This document shows, one piece after another, positions 55,875 through 64,000 of a stretch of 64,000 nt of DNA; position 1 is the stretch's first letter; the number at the start of each line of letters is the position of its first letter. The translations under genes were made by a program, and so were the position numbers. The DNA lies in NCBI GenBank assembly GCA_028274465.1, contig CM051456.1:98857050-98921049 (forward strand), given 5' to 3'. The DNA comes from Plantago ovata (lineage: Eukaryota > Streptophyta > Magnoliopsida > Lamiales > Plantaginaceae). Under the pieces are notes generated by a model that made no database searches, was not told where the DNA came from, and saw only the letters and a program-made list of their open reading frames with translations.

Positions 55875-56216
55875 TCATTTTCCTTCTTTTGGATCTCTTC
55901 CCATTCTTTTGAGTTTCCCAGTGAATATTAAGTTGACGGAACTTCCTGTATCCACTAGGACCCTTCCTATTGTAAAGTTGGCTATATCCAGTGCCACTAC
56001 CAAAGGGACACATGGGTCTTGGATTCCACCAAATCCGGCCCTCTTTGAAGGCAACTCACTATCGTCGAATGTAATAACATTGGATCCCGGGGGAGCCGCC
56101 TCCCCATACTTAGGGTCGTAGGTCAACAAATCTTTTGCCGTCCTGTCTCTTGCACTTCTTGAGTCTCCTCCCGTCGGTCCTCCTGCAATAGTGAGTGCAA
56201 AAATCCTCCTATTCAC
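55875..56216 (-). pseudogene. Aspartic protease
   Basis: LDIANFTIGRVLVDTGSSVNLIF holds the catalytic DTG of a retropepsin. Upstream TFDDSELP and HVDPLVV-like spacing match Tat proteases. It would mature Gag-Pol. The frame abuts the gag C-terminal frame (56213) and is shifted against the next one near 55860. Confidence 0.85.
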
Positions 56217-56662
56217 AGGAAGGTTCTCATAGTCATAGTCCTGGTCTTCATGATCTTCCCATTGATCATTCGGGGGTGGTGGAGATGGTAGTGGGGGTAC
56301 TGAAGATCTAGCCCTTTTGTCTCAGTCCTCTCATGCCTTGAGGGGTCATCTTTTTTAATATAACTTGCTAGTTGGCCTCTTCTTATCAAAGTCTCAATCT
56401 CATTTTTCAGGGTCAAACATTCTTCCGTTGTATGTCTTTTCCCCTTGTGGAATTTGCAAAATTTGTCGGAATTTTTGTTCCTTCTTGTTTCTTGAATTGG
56501 AGGGGGCCATTGAACCTCAATGTTCTTTGTCATAATAGTGTACAAGATGTCGGATCTTGGTCTATTAAGCTCAGTGTAGTTTTCATACCTTGTCGGCTGC
56601 CCTCCTCTCGGTGGAATTCTTTGGTCGCGGAATTCATTCCTTTGAATGCTCCCCTTGAGCAA
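56213..56662 (-). pseudogene. Gag C-terminal zinc-finger-like region
   Basis: FCKFHKGKRHTTEECLTLKNEIE is the one-knuckle (C-x2-H-x4-H-x4-C-like) motif of Tat Gag. An upstream YTELNRPRSDIL and PPPIQETRRNKN fit the family. It is separated from the capsid frame by a shift near 56690. Confidence 0.82.
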
Positions 56663-56713
56663 ATTGTGCCTTGCATCTGGCTTTTTATACTTTTGCTGAA
56701 GACTTGCGTTTGA

Positions 56714-57844
56714 TCATTGGTGATCTTTCTCCTTCTCCTTTTCCTTATCTCTTGAAAGGTTTGCTCTCAAAGGAACTGATTTCTGGAATTCTTCAGCCTT
56801 TAAGAAGTCTTGGCAAAACTGCTCAAGGTCCGCTTCCTTCTCCATCTTTAGGAATGAGAGTTGTTTTCTGAATTCATCATTCGTCGTATTTGAGTAAAGA
56901 TACTCTTTCCTCTGTGCCAGAGAATGAGTCTCAACTTGGCAAGTTGCTTCGTGAAACCTTTGGAGGAAATCCCTTAATTCCTCTTTGGGCTTTTGGAGTA
57001 TTTCCGCTAAGTATTTCACTCCCCTCTTCCTCTTTGCAACTTTCTCAAATCTCTTGATGAATTCTTGACAAAGTTGCTTGTAAGTCTTGATAGAGCCGTG
57101 CTCCAAATTGGTCCACCAAACCATAGCCTCTGCGGTGAGGTATCCAGGGAACAACACTGCTTTAGACTTGGATTCATGGCCATATGCATCCATCTTTGTC
57201 CCATATCTTGTCAGATAATTTATGGGGCACGTAGTTCCATCATAATTTTCAATTGCTGGTAGTCCTCTTTCAATTCGGATCACATGGCTTCTCAAGTCGT
57301 CACTTAATGGACTCGACTCTTGGTCTCTTTCTTGTTCTTGCTCCCGAACTGACGCTTTGAGGACTTCTATTTGGGCTTCAAGTGCTCTTCTTTGGTTCCT
57401 CAGCTCCTCTAGTGTGGGTTTTGGTTGTGGTGGGTTATTCCTTACTGACGGAGTAGGGAGTACCACTTGCGCAACAACCGGTTCTTCTCTCTTCACGGGG
57501 TCATCCATATGAAAAGGTTGAGCGTTTGGATTGAGGGTTTGGGTAACTGCTACCTGAGCCTGTGGAGGATCATTAAGGACTTGTGATGTCCTTGTTCTTC
57601 TATCTATAACTTCTCTTAAGTCCGCAGGAGCTCCTTGATATCCTAACCTCGATTGTACCCTTGGTGGACCCACTCGTTCGTGCACTGGACGAGAATTAGT
57701 CTGAGATTGTGCTCCTTCTTCTCTTGGCAACCTCCCCTGGTTATTTTGAACCAATGCCATAGCTTGGGCTTGTTCTTGGGCTTCCCTTTCCACCCTTGCT
57801 GCCTCATTTTGCCCCAGGCATCCTTGGACGGTGAGGAGAAACAA
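56714..57844 (-). pseudogene. Gag capsid region
   Basis: IERGLPAIENYDGTTCP, AVLFPGYLTAEAMVWWTNL, KQLCQEFIKRF and EELRDFLQRFHEA are the retrotransposon-gag domain of Tat elements. The N-terminal third is proline- and glutamine-rich. Upstream residues are in the 58236-57913 frame. It ends in a lysine/glutamate-rich tail. Confidence 0.88.
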
Positions 57845-57912
57845 TGCATATTAGGATGCGTCCATTCCATAATCAGCTGGTCTTACTGACCGCCCATCTG
57901 GTAGAGTAAAGT

Positions 57913-58236
57913 TCATTGGAACGGGGACTGGTGGTGGAGATGCGGCTTGGGGGTGATTTGGTTGTTGGACCTAGGTTGTGAAGGAACCCTTAGTGCTCCA
58001 TATCCTGTCCCTGCTGAGATAGCATGAGGGTTGTGATTTCCTGATCCCTCGTTGTCCACCGTCACACTAGCAGTTGCCCCATCCACATAGTAACCATCAA
58101 CATTGTCATTTCTTTGCGTCCTAGTAGCGGTTGTTCCTCTTCCTCGGCCCCTTCCCCTTCCTCTTGTTGGGGGACGAGTGACTGGTAAAGGATTTTGTGC
58201 TGATTGAGCAATCCTCGTACTTCTTCTATTAACCAT
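57913..58236 (-). pseudogene. Gag N-terminus
   Basis: MVNRRSTRIAQSAQNP is the first Met after the primer site and is followed by an Arg-Gly tract (TRGRGRGRGRG) and an Asn-rich stretch. A frameshift between 57913 and 57870 separates it from the capsid frame. It is assigned to gag from position and context. Confidence 0.6.
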
Positions 58237-58280
58237 CTCAAGGTCTTAGCTAATAGGACTTGTGTAACCTTTTGTAAAGC

Positions 58281-58301
58281 TTCCCACAGACGGCTCCAAA
58301 A
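58281..58301 (-). promoter_or_regulatory. Primer binding site
   Basis: On the minus strand TTTTGGAGCCGTCTGTGGGA follows the LTR end CCTCAACA. It is one change from the common plant Gypsy site TGGCGCCGTCTGTGGGAA. I do not assign the tRNA. Confidence 0.8.
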
Positions 58302-58863
58302 TGTTGAGGTATTTTTATTCCAGGTCTTCCTAATTCGTACTAGTTCGTCGTTGGTCCTAGTCCTTCACATGTCCTCCATCTTTCAAGTAATGAACCTGAA
58401 ATTTGTCTTAAAATGGGGGGGTTAGTAACGTATAACCGGTTTGTCCATTGATCAAACCGGATAGTCGACTTTACGTATAAAGGATTGATAATGCTTTTAG
58501 TGAGAGAAAGTACTTAGAGTGAGATTGATTGATTACCCTTCTGGTATGGATGATGGCACCTATTTATAGTGCTTCCTAAACATGGTGTTGCTCATGAGAT
58601 CGTGCCAAGTGTATGGCTACGATTCAATCTTCAAGAGGTTAAAGCCCATTAATGGCTTAATGGACCTGGCCCATATCACCAAATTAGGGTTTACCATAGG
58701 TTAGAACTGAGATCGCCCCGTGCAAGACGCTCTAGAACCCTTAATTCGTACACTGTCCAACCTCAAGTCCGAGGAGCGGTTCCGACTGCCCCGGGTCCGA
58801 GCCTATGTTCCGGGTACGAACCATTTCGTAGCCTTTAGTATGGTTTACCTTTGAGTACTTGGT
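58302..58863 (-). repeat. 5' LTR, truncated (562 bp)
   Basis: It matches the 3' LTR from its 3' end up to GAGTACTTGGT and then changes to background repeat. About 365 bases of the LTR start (U3) are missing, so the target duplication is lost. Confidence 0.9.
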
Positions 58864-59160
58864 ACTCGATCACTTTATAGGTTAGTGGAGGCACTATAAC
58901 TGTTTAGAGTCTGGGCACTAAAATTGTTCTAGTCGGGCACTAGAAAATGGTTAGGTCCAGAGAAGTCCATAGTTATCGTGAAAAAACTATGCAAGTCCTC
59001 ACTCAATCGATATTCAGGGCACTATGGTGTGGAAAACACTGTTCAGTGCTTGGCCGTTGGCTGGCACTATGAATTATGGTGCCTGGGGGAAATACTAGTG
59101 CCCCGCATGGGTTCGGAGGGCATGCTCTTGCATTTGTGCTCTATCTTCTACTCTAAAAAT
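58864..59160. repeat. A-B-C repeat background, right flank
   Basis: GGCACTATAACTGTTTAGAGTC and GTCGGGCACTAGAAAATGGTTAG continue the repeat seen at 42130-42718. The last 180 bases are unassigned. Confidence 0.55.
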
Positions 59161-59348
59161 TGAATAGTCTGGATTGTGCCACGTATGCATGCAGCAAAAG
59201 CAACAGTACAACCTTAATTTTTTAGTTTGTTTCCGTTAGGTTTTGTCTGTTCCGTTTGCAAACTCCATTGTCCCTTTATTTTCATTAATTGAGCAAGTTG
59301 AATAACAATAATACACATTTCTCCTCTTTCAATTTTCATTGTTTACTA
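59161..59348. other. AT-rich spacer
   Basis: I see nothing codable or repetitive in this stretch. Confidence 0.4.
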
Positions 59349-59580
59349 CTCCCTTCGTCCCAGTAATTTATTTACGTTTATTTTGTTGACTTTTTCGTAG
59401 CTCTGTTTGACCTCTAATAAATCCTAAATCTTATCAAAAAAATAGTTAATGAAATTATATAATGAAAATAGAGACACTATATTTTTATAATATACTTTCA
59501 TAAATTAATTTTTTGTTATAATTTAGGAGTAAACGAAGATCAAACGGGATAAAAAAAATCAACAAAAACAAACATAGTAC
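59349..59580. mobile_element. Stowaway-like MITE
   Basis: TA|CTCCCTTCGTCCCAGTAA is a near-consensus Stowaway end (TA target, CTCCCTCCGTCCC). The right end is degenerate. The interior parallels the copy at 17707. Confidence 0.65.
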
Positions 59581-60171
59581 TACTACTACAGTACCACCCC
59601 TTTTGCTTAGTGATTAAAAAAGAAACAAAAATTCACAACCAGAATTACTATGGCTACAACTTATATGTGAAGTATGACAAAGACTAGTTTCAAAGAAAAG
59701 ACCAAACTAACACTGAACAATATTAGAGAAGTTACAAATCAGTTCCATTAAGAAAATAAGGTGCAATCTATTTAGAGTTTCCGTGAGACATGTACGTATA
59801 ATTTAAAAGAGATATTGATTTTTCTCATATTCAAGAAAATCTTAATTTTTATAAAAATCGTACATACTTTTATGATTATTCCTTACGTTATTATATAAAT
59901 TTAATTTTCGGTCAAATGTACCGTAAATGATTCAATATTTACATTTATATATTTATAGAGAAAGTAATATCTAACCAATATAGAGGTAGTAAATTAAATA
60001 AGAATTCAAATTTATCTATAGAAGTTGAACAAAAATATACACTTCGTCAAAAAAAAAACAAAAATATATAACTACAAATATATCATGTGAAGTGTATTGT
60101 TGTTCTTTTCAATAAACAATTAAAATTATTTGGAAAAAAAAGTAGATCGAAGAGAAAACAATCCTATCCTA
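59581..60171. other. AT-rich DNA, no gene visible
   Basis: Short frames only, with no splice-bounded exon. Nothing else is supported. Confidence 0.4.
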
Positions 60172-60552
60172 TCCTACTATATACTAAAGCTAAGTGGCCA
60201 AACTCTCTCACATTCAATCTTAGACGTGTTCACACTATGTGGAATAAAAAACCATTTATTTGTATTAAATAATTACCCATCTTATTATTTTTTGGCAAGT
60301 TCATATTAATTTTTTGGTAAGTTTCTATAGTAATAGCTCCACAAGCGAAGAGTGTATTGATTCCTTCTTGATTACTAATTCTACTATAAGGTAATTTGTA
60401 TAACTTAATTAATGTTATCTCACCAATAAAATGAACTATGTTATGTGATTCCAAATAGATCAAAGCTGAATTTTTTTTTTCTTTTCATTATATAACGCCT
60501 TGAACATGTTAAGTTAAATTTGAAAAAAAAAAATGTCTTCAAATCTAAAAAG

Positions 60553-60655
60553 CACGAATACGAATACGCAAAATGAATACGATACGATACGAATACGAAA
60601 AAACGACAAGATTCAAAATATGAAAATACGAATACGTTAAAAATACGTTTTTTCT
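60553..60655. repeat. GAATACG tandem tract
   Basis: GAATACG, GATACG and AAAATACG variants repeat for about 100 bases. Confidence 0.8.
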
Positions 60656-60884
60656 TAGTTGCATTTGTTTTTTATATCTTGAAGAAATTCAGTACCAACC
60701 AACTCTAGTCTTCAATTTTAGTCCCAATATATATATTTTATTATGGCCCAATAGTCCAATACCCATTAAAATATGCGATAAGGCCCATAGTTAAAATTGA
60801 AGTGAACCTTGTATACTTATTTTGTTCAAATATAAGTACTTATATAAGTACTTATATACTTATTTTGTTCTAGGCCAAACTTCC

Positions 60885-61270
60885 CGTCTACTCTGTTTTT
60901 TGATTCTTAGTTTAACATCGAATTAATCATAAATCGTACCGAAAAATAATATTTGAGTTTATATAATGAAAGTAGATAGAAAATTTATATTCTCATAATA
61001 TAACAAAACACATGAGAAGATATAACAAAACACATGAGAAGCTTGATTCGGGAGGGATTCTTAGTTTGACCTCGAATTAATTCTAAATCGTAACGAAAAA
61101 TAATATTTGAGTTTATATAATGAAAGTAGGTATAAAGTTTATACTTTCCTAATATAAGTTTCACAAATTACTTCTTCGGTATGATATAAGATTAATTCGA
61201 AGTCAAACAAAAGTTAAAGAAAGTTAACAAAACAAATAAATGAGAAGTTTAATTCGGGACGGAGACGGTA
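60885..61270. mobile_element. Two adjacent Stowaway-like MITE copies
   Basis: GATTCTTAGTTT(A/G)AC and GAATTAAT occur at about 60902 and 61056, each followed by AATAATATTTGAGTTTATAT. The right end GAAGTTTAATTCGGGACGGAG at 61243-61263 reversed gives CTCCGTCCCGAATTAA, the Stowaway type. Boundaries are approximate. Confidence 0.5.
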
Positions 61271-61671
61271 TAAAGTAAGGTGTTTAATAGTAAAATTATA
61301 ATATAAAATTAATTCATGGCCAAGCGAACAAAAAAAGTTATTGAAAAATTGTGTGATTGTTTAGGGGACATTAAGCACACAAGTTCATAAACAGAGGGAA
61401 TGATGGGCCTCAAAGTCCCATTTCATGCTCTGCTGGAGAAGTCCTAATGGGAAGACAAAAAAGGAGAGGTTGGGTAATTTTGATATGGTGCACATGTAGT
61501 ATACGGAAATTCCAAATCTGGAAAATAATGAAGCATGCGGATGTGAAATGATTCAATGGAAAAGGAAGTCTTGGAGTAAGGCTTTCTAAGATTTTAGTTA
61601 TCCTAACCTTGATTCGCAAATTAGCATGAATTTGAACGACTTTTTATGAACTCATTAGTTAATATATAAAT

Positions 61672-62310
61672 ATGTTTATTTCTAATAGCGAAAAGCGATT
61701 TTCTAGGGTTTACAAACAAGAAGAAACTTCGCTAAGGTTAACTTTGGTGTTGTACCAAATGCCCCATGGAAGATGCCAAAGTCACTCGGCAAGAACTTAT
61801 GATACAATGCTATCTTGCAGGAAATCCCGAGTGTTTCTATTAAGGACGGTAGATGATGTTGTGTACGATACATATCTTGATGCTTGCTATGCTCATGGAC
61901 TACTCAACGATGACACATAGTACATTGATGGCATTTAGGAGGCATACTTTTGAGGTTCTGGTTATTACGTATGTTAGTTGTTCGCTATGCTTCTTATGTC
62001 AATAGTATGTCTAGACCATCACACGTTTGGGAGAACACCTGGAAGTATTTAGATGATGATACACTACTGTTGATGCAAAATAAATTCAACAATCAAGGTA
62101 CATGTGTATGCATTATCCTTTAAAAAAGTTACATCATCATGTTTGATAAATGATATAAAATAACATGTAATTCAATGTATTTTACAACTCATCAGTGACG
62201 AACAAAGAAAACAACTTGCCCTCTCAAAGATTCAAGATTTGCTAAAACGCAATGGTTGCAGTCTAGATAATTATGAAGGCATGAAACTGCATGACATTGT
62301 TGTAATTGGT
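61672..62310 (+). pseudogene. Helitron helicase fragment
   Basis: LRTVDDVVYDTYLDACYAHGLLNDD is a close match to the Helitron Pif1-like helicase phrase around 'LRTV.GVV..TF..AC..LGLL.DD'. After stops come GSGYYV, LFAMLLMS and, one frame over, MSRPSHVWENTWKYLDDD, then ISDEQRKQLALSKIQDLLKRNG. The order is as in intact Helitron proteins. At least three stops and one frame change make it inactive. No nearby Rep (HUH) motif was found. Confidence 0.75.
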
Positions 62311-62514
62311 GATGGGATGAACAAGCTAAACACAAATGAAATGTCTTATGGGTGAAATGCACGGTGAACATGATAAGTTATATTCGCGTTTGACAGATAA
62401 AGACTTATCATACAATTATGCATGGAATTGAAGCAGACAATGGTGGTGTCTGCTTCTTTTATTTCTTTCTTTTTCTTTTTTTGTTTCCTTTTTTCGTTCT
62501 TCTTCTTCTTCTTC
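62311..62514. other. Spacer with polypyrimidine run
   Basis: 62455-62514 is a CT-rich run (TTCTTTCTTTTTCTTTTT to CTTCTTCTTCTTCTTC) directly before the hairpin cluster. No gene is visible. Confidence 0.7.
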
Positions 62515-62772
62515 ATAAACTCCGACACCGGTTGGTGTCGGAGCACTGAAAGCTCCGACTGGAGCGTGTAAGTTCCAGATCGGAGCTTTAAAGTTCCGAT
62601 CTGGAGCTTGCACGCTCTGATCTAGGAGCTTGCTGCTCCGATTCTCCTTGATCGGAGCTGTGTAAACTCCGATCAAGGAGGTTGCAACTCCCGATCTGGG
62701 GGTGCAACCTCCTTGATCGGAGTAGCAAGCTCCGATTGGAGCACAACTCCGATACCGGAATCCGGAGCTGTG
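62515..62772. repeat. Cluster of GCTCCGAT/ATCGGAGC hairpins
   Basis: Roughly 250 bases are built of short inverted repeats: CTCCGACACC/GGTGTCGGAG; GATCGGAGCTTT/AAAGTTCCGATC; TTGATCGGAG/CTCCGATCAA; AGGAGGTTGCA/TGCAACCTCCT. Each repeats AGCTCCGA in one strand or the other. The block is GC-rich inside AT-rich DNA. Confidence 0.85.
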
Positions 62773-63208
62773 AATAAGATGATGAATAATATTTAAAAAA
62801 ATAAAAAACACGGTGGCATTTTTGCAATATTAATTTTGTTGGGGTACGATTCATAATAACTTTTGAGGTCAATTCGAAATTTAGGTAAGTTGTATTACTT
62901 AATTTTAAAATATATTGTGTTAATTGTGTAAAATATAATAGATTAGGTTCAAATGTGCAAAAATTAGAAATTGAAATTGTTTGGTTATTGGAAAATTCAA
63001 TATTTGACTTGGATAAAATTGTAATTTATACGTTTTAATTCGCGAAAAGTCAATTCTTGGACCTTGATGTAATTAGAACAATCTGACAGGTATTTATATG
63101 CAATTGAAAATACAATGGTCACTCAAATGTAATAATGAACTCTTAGAGGGGTCCAGATGTAAATGACCCTTATATAATTGATTTGGTAACTTTTGTTTTA
63201 CCCTTATA
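62773..63208. other. AT-rich DNA, no gene visible
   Basis: No coding, repeat or structure was recognised. Confidence 0.4.
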
Positions 63209-64000
63209 CACTACAAGAAATCAGCCATTTAGCGACGGATGGTTAGAGACGGATGCGATCCGTCTCTAAATAGCGACGGATCGCTACTGTTAGCGACGGA
63301 TGAGGACGAACTGCGCTCTAAGCGCAGTTCGTCTGTTCAAAGATCCAATCAGCCTCTCATAGAGCGACGGATTAGACTTATCCGTGAGCTACGGATAAGT
63401 TTATCCGTCGCTAACTCTGTTGACCAGACTCATTTATTTAGAAATGAAAAAATAAAAATAAATAATATAAATACGTAGCGATGGATGGGCTTATCCGTCG
63501 CTAAGTGTTCATATACAGACGGTGAAGTTCTTCTTCTCCCCCATTTCCCCCTTTTCAATTTTAAAACCACCATTCCCCCTTTTCAATCCCTAACCACCAC
63601 TGCCAAGCCAATCGACACCACCGCTGCCACCACCGGGAACCGCCAAGACTGCAACCACCACCTCCACCGCGAATCGCCAAGACTGCCACCCCCATTGCCG
63701 TCCGCCTTCTCCTCGTGCAACCGCCACCTCAACCGCTGCCACCACCCCGCACCGCCATCCCATCTCCCTCTCTCTCATTTTCATTTCAAAGAGGTTAGTA
63801 ACCCCAATTTTACCAAAATACAATTTTCAGTTTTGTTTAATTTAGATTAAATCGAGGATAAATGTTAGATTAATTTAGATACATTTAGATGGACAAATGG
63901 TATTAGATACTGGATATTTTGTTTGATTTAGATGAATGTTAGATTAATTTTTATTTAATTTTTGGATATTGGATACTTGATTGCATAATTTTTAGTTAAT
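63209..64000 (+). mobile_element. CACTA (CMC) transposon end, continues beyond window
   Basis: CACTACAAGAAATC is the standard plant CACTA terminus. It is followed by subterminal motifs TAGCGACGGAT and their reverse complements ATCCGTCGCTA in several copies up to about 63505, where transposase-binding repeats are expected. A GCGCTCTAAGCGC hairpin lies near 63316. The remaining 500 bases are proline-codon-rich and then AT-rich, without a recognised transposase. The other end is outside the window. Confidence 0.85.

Larger units (their letters stand above)
46156..58863 (-). mobile_element. Tat-lineage Ty3/Gypsy element, 12.7 kb, minus strand
   Basis: Order on the minus strand: truncated 5' LTR (58863-58302), primer site, gag, protease, RT, RNase H, second RNase H, integrase, then a 4.8 kb region with an antisense gene, polypurine tract and 3' LTR (47084-46156). 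A second RNase H domain between RT-RNase H and integrase and an antisense frame near the 3' LTR are known traits of the Tat lineage (Ogre/Retand group). Every pol segment has a frameshift or stop, so the copy is dead. It interrupts the A-B-C repeat. Confidence 0.9.
60172..62310 (+). mobile_element. Decayed autonomous Helitron remnant
   Basis: The 5' side has CTATCCTACTATATACTAAAGC and AAGTGGCC, a Helitron-like start. The helicase relic at 61672-62310 lies downstream on the same strand. Nested MITEs are present. No 3' CTRR end was located, so the right border is only the last recognisable coding. Confidence 0.4.

Noticed and set aside
60812..60882. Palindromic ATAAGTACTTATATAAGTACTTATA as a regulatory site
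   Set aside because: It is simple AT-rich short repeat sequence without context.
62416..62872. Overlapping minus-strand ORFs over the GCTCCGAT cluster
   Set aside because: They translate the inverted repeats. The reading frames carry no consistent protein features and one runs into the CT tract as poly-Glu/Lys.
63485..63850. Pro/His/Thr-rich ORF as a CACTA-encoded protein
   Set aside because: Composition follows CCACC/CCGCC repeats just inside the CACTA end. No transposase motif is present, and it may be leader sequence.

Overview
The window looks like heterochromatic or intergenic DNA of a eudicot nuclear genome. It is AT-rich, spliced coding signals are scarce, and nearly everything recognisable is a plant transposable element: Tat-like and Athila-like Ty3/Gypsy elements, L1-type LINEs with zf-RVT and plant RNase H, Helitrons, hAT/Stowaway/PIF-like MITEs, and a CACTA end. 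I could not fix the family or species. No intact host gene is visible. One low-confidence minus-strand gene remnant lies at about 9.1-12.6 kb.

Layout. 1-9092: a nearly perfect tandem duplication (offset 4886 bp, one 1-bp indel) of a non-coding element with degenerate terminal inverted repeats. Its left half carries a GTTATGGTTTT motif and its right half the reverse complement. 9093-12640: unique sequence with exon-like segments on the minus strand. 12646-15349: an AT-rich element with inverted ends, followed by tRNA-related and (TA)n sequence. 16.5-40.1 kb: Helitron territory. A 2.08 kb Helitron (16913-18990) abuts a larger Helitron-like block ending at 40132. That block holds a degenerate array of about 175-bp units, split by a 6.1 kb L1-type LINE (about 21630-35895, minus). 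The LINE is in turn split by an 8.1 kb Athila-like LTR element (26556-34666) with a perfect CCCAG target duplication. A 182-bp tandem duplication and two head-to-head truncated LINEs follow.

40.1-59.0 kb: a degenerate higher-order repeat (about 65-bp, three-part units) interrupted by four insertions. These are a PIF-like element with GAGTTTGGTAGGGA ends, a 204-bp hAT MITE with a perfect 8-bp target duplication, a 3.2 kb palindrome of two complete LTRs in opposite orientation, and a 12.7 kb Tat-lineage element on the minus strand (gag, protease, RT, two RNase H domains, integrase, all with frameshifts). Between pol and the 3' LTR the Tat element carries an antisense spliced gene with its own TATA box and two covarying hairpins in its leader. 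59.0-64.0 kb: Stowaway-like MITEs, a Helitron start and a decayed Helitron helicase, a cluster of GCTCCGAT hairpins, and the end of a CACTA transposon running off the window.

The genes do not form a host pathway. Each coding segment belongs to an element's own replication machinery, and almost all are broken. The strongest information here is the insertion chronology and a few unexplained structures: the covarying hairpins, the inverted-LTR palindrome, the symmetric motif element and the hairpin cluster.
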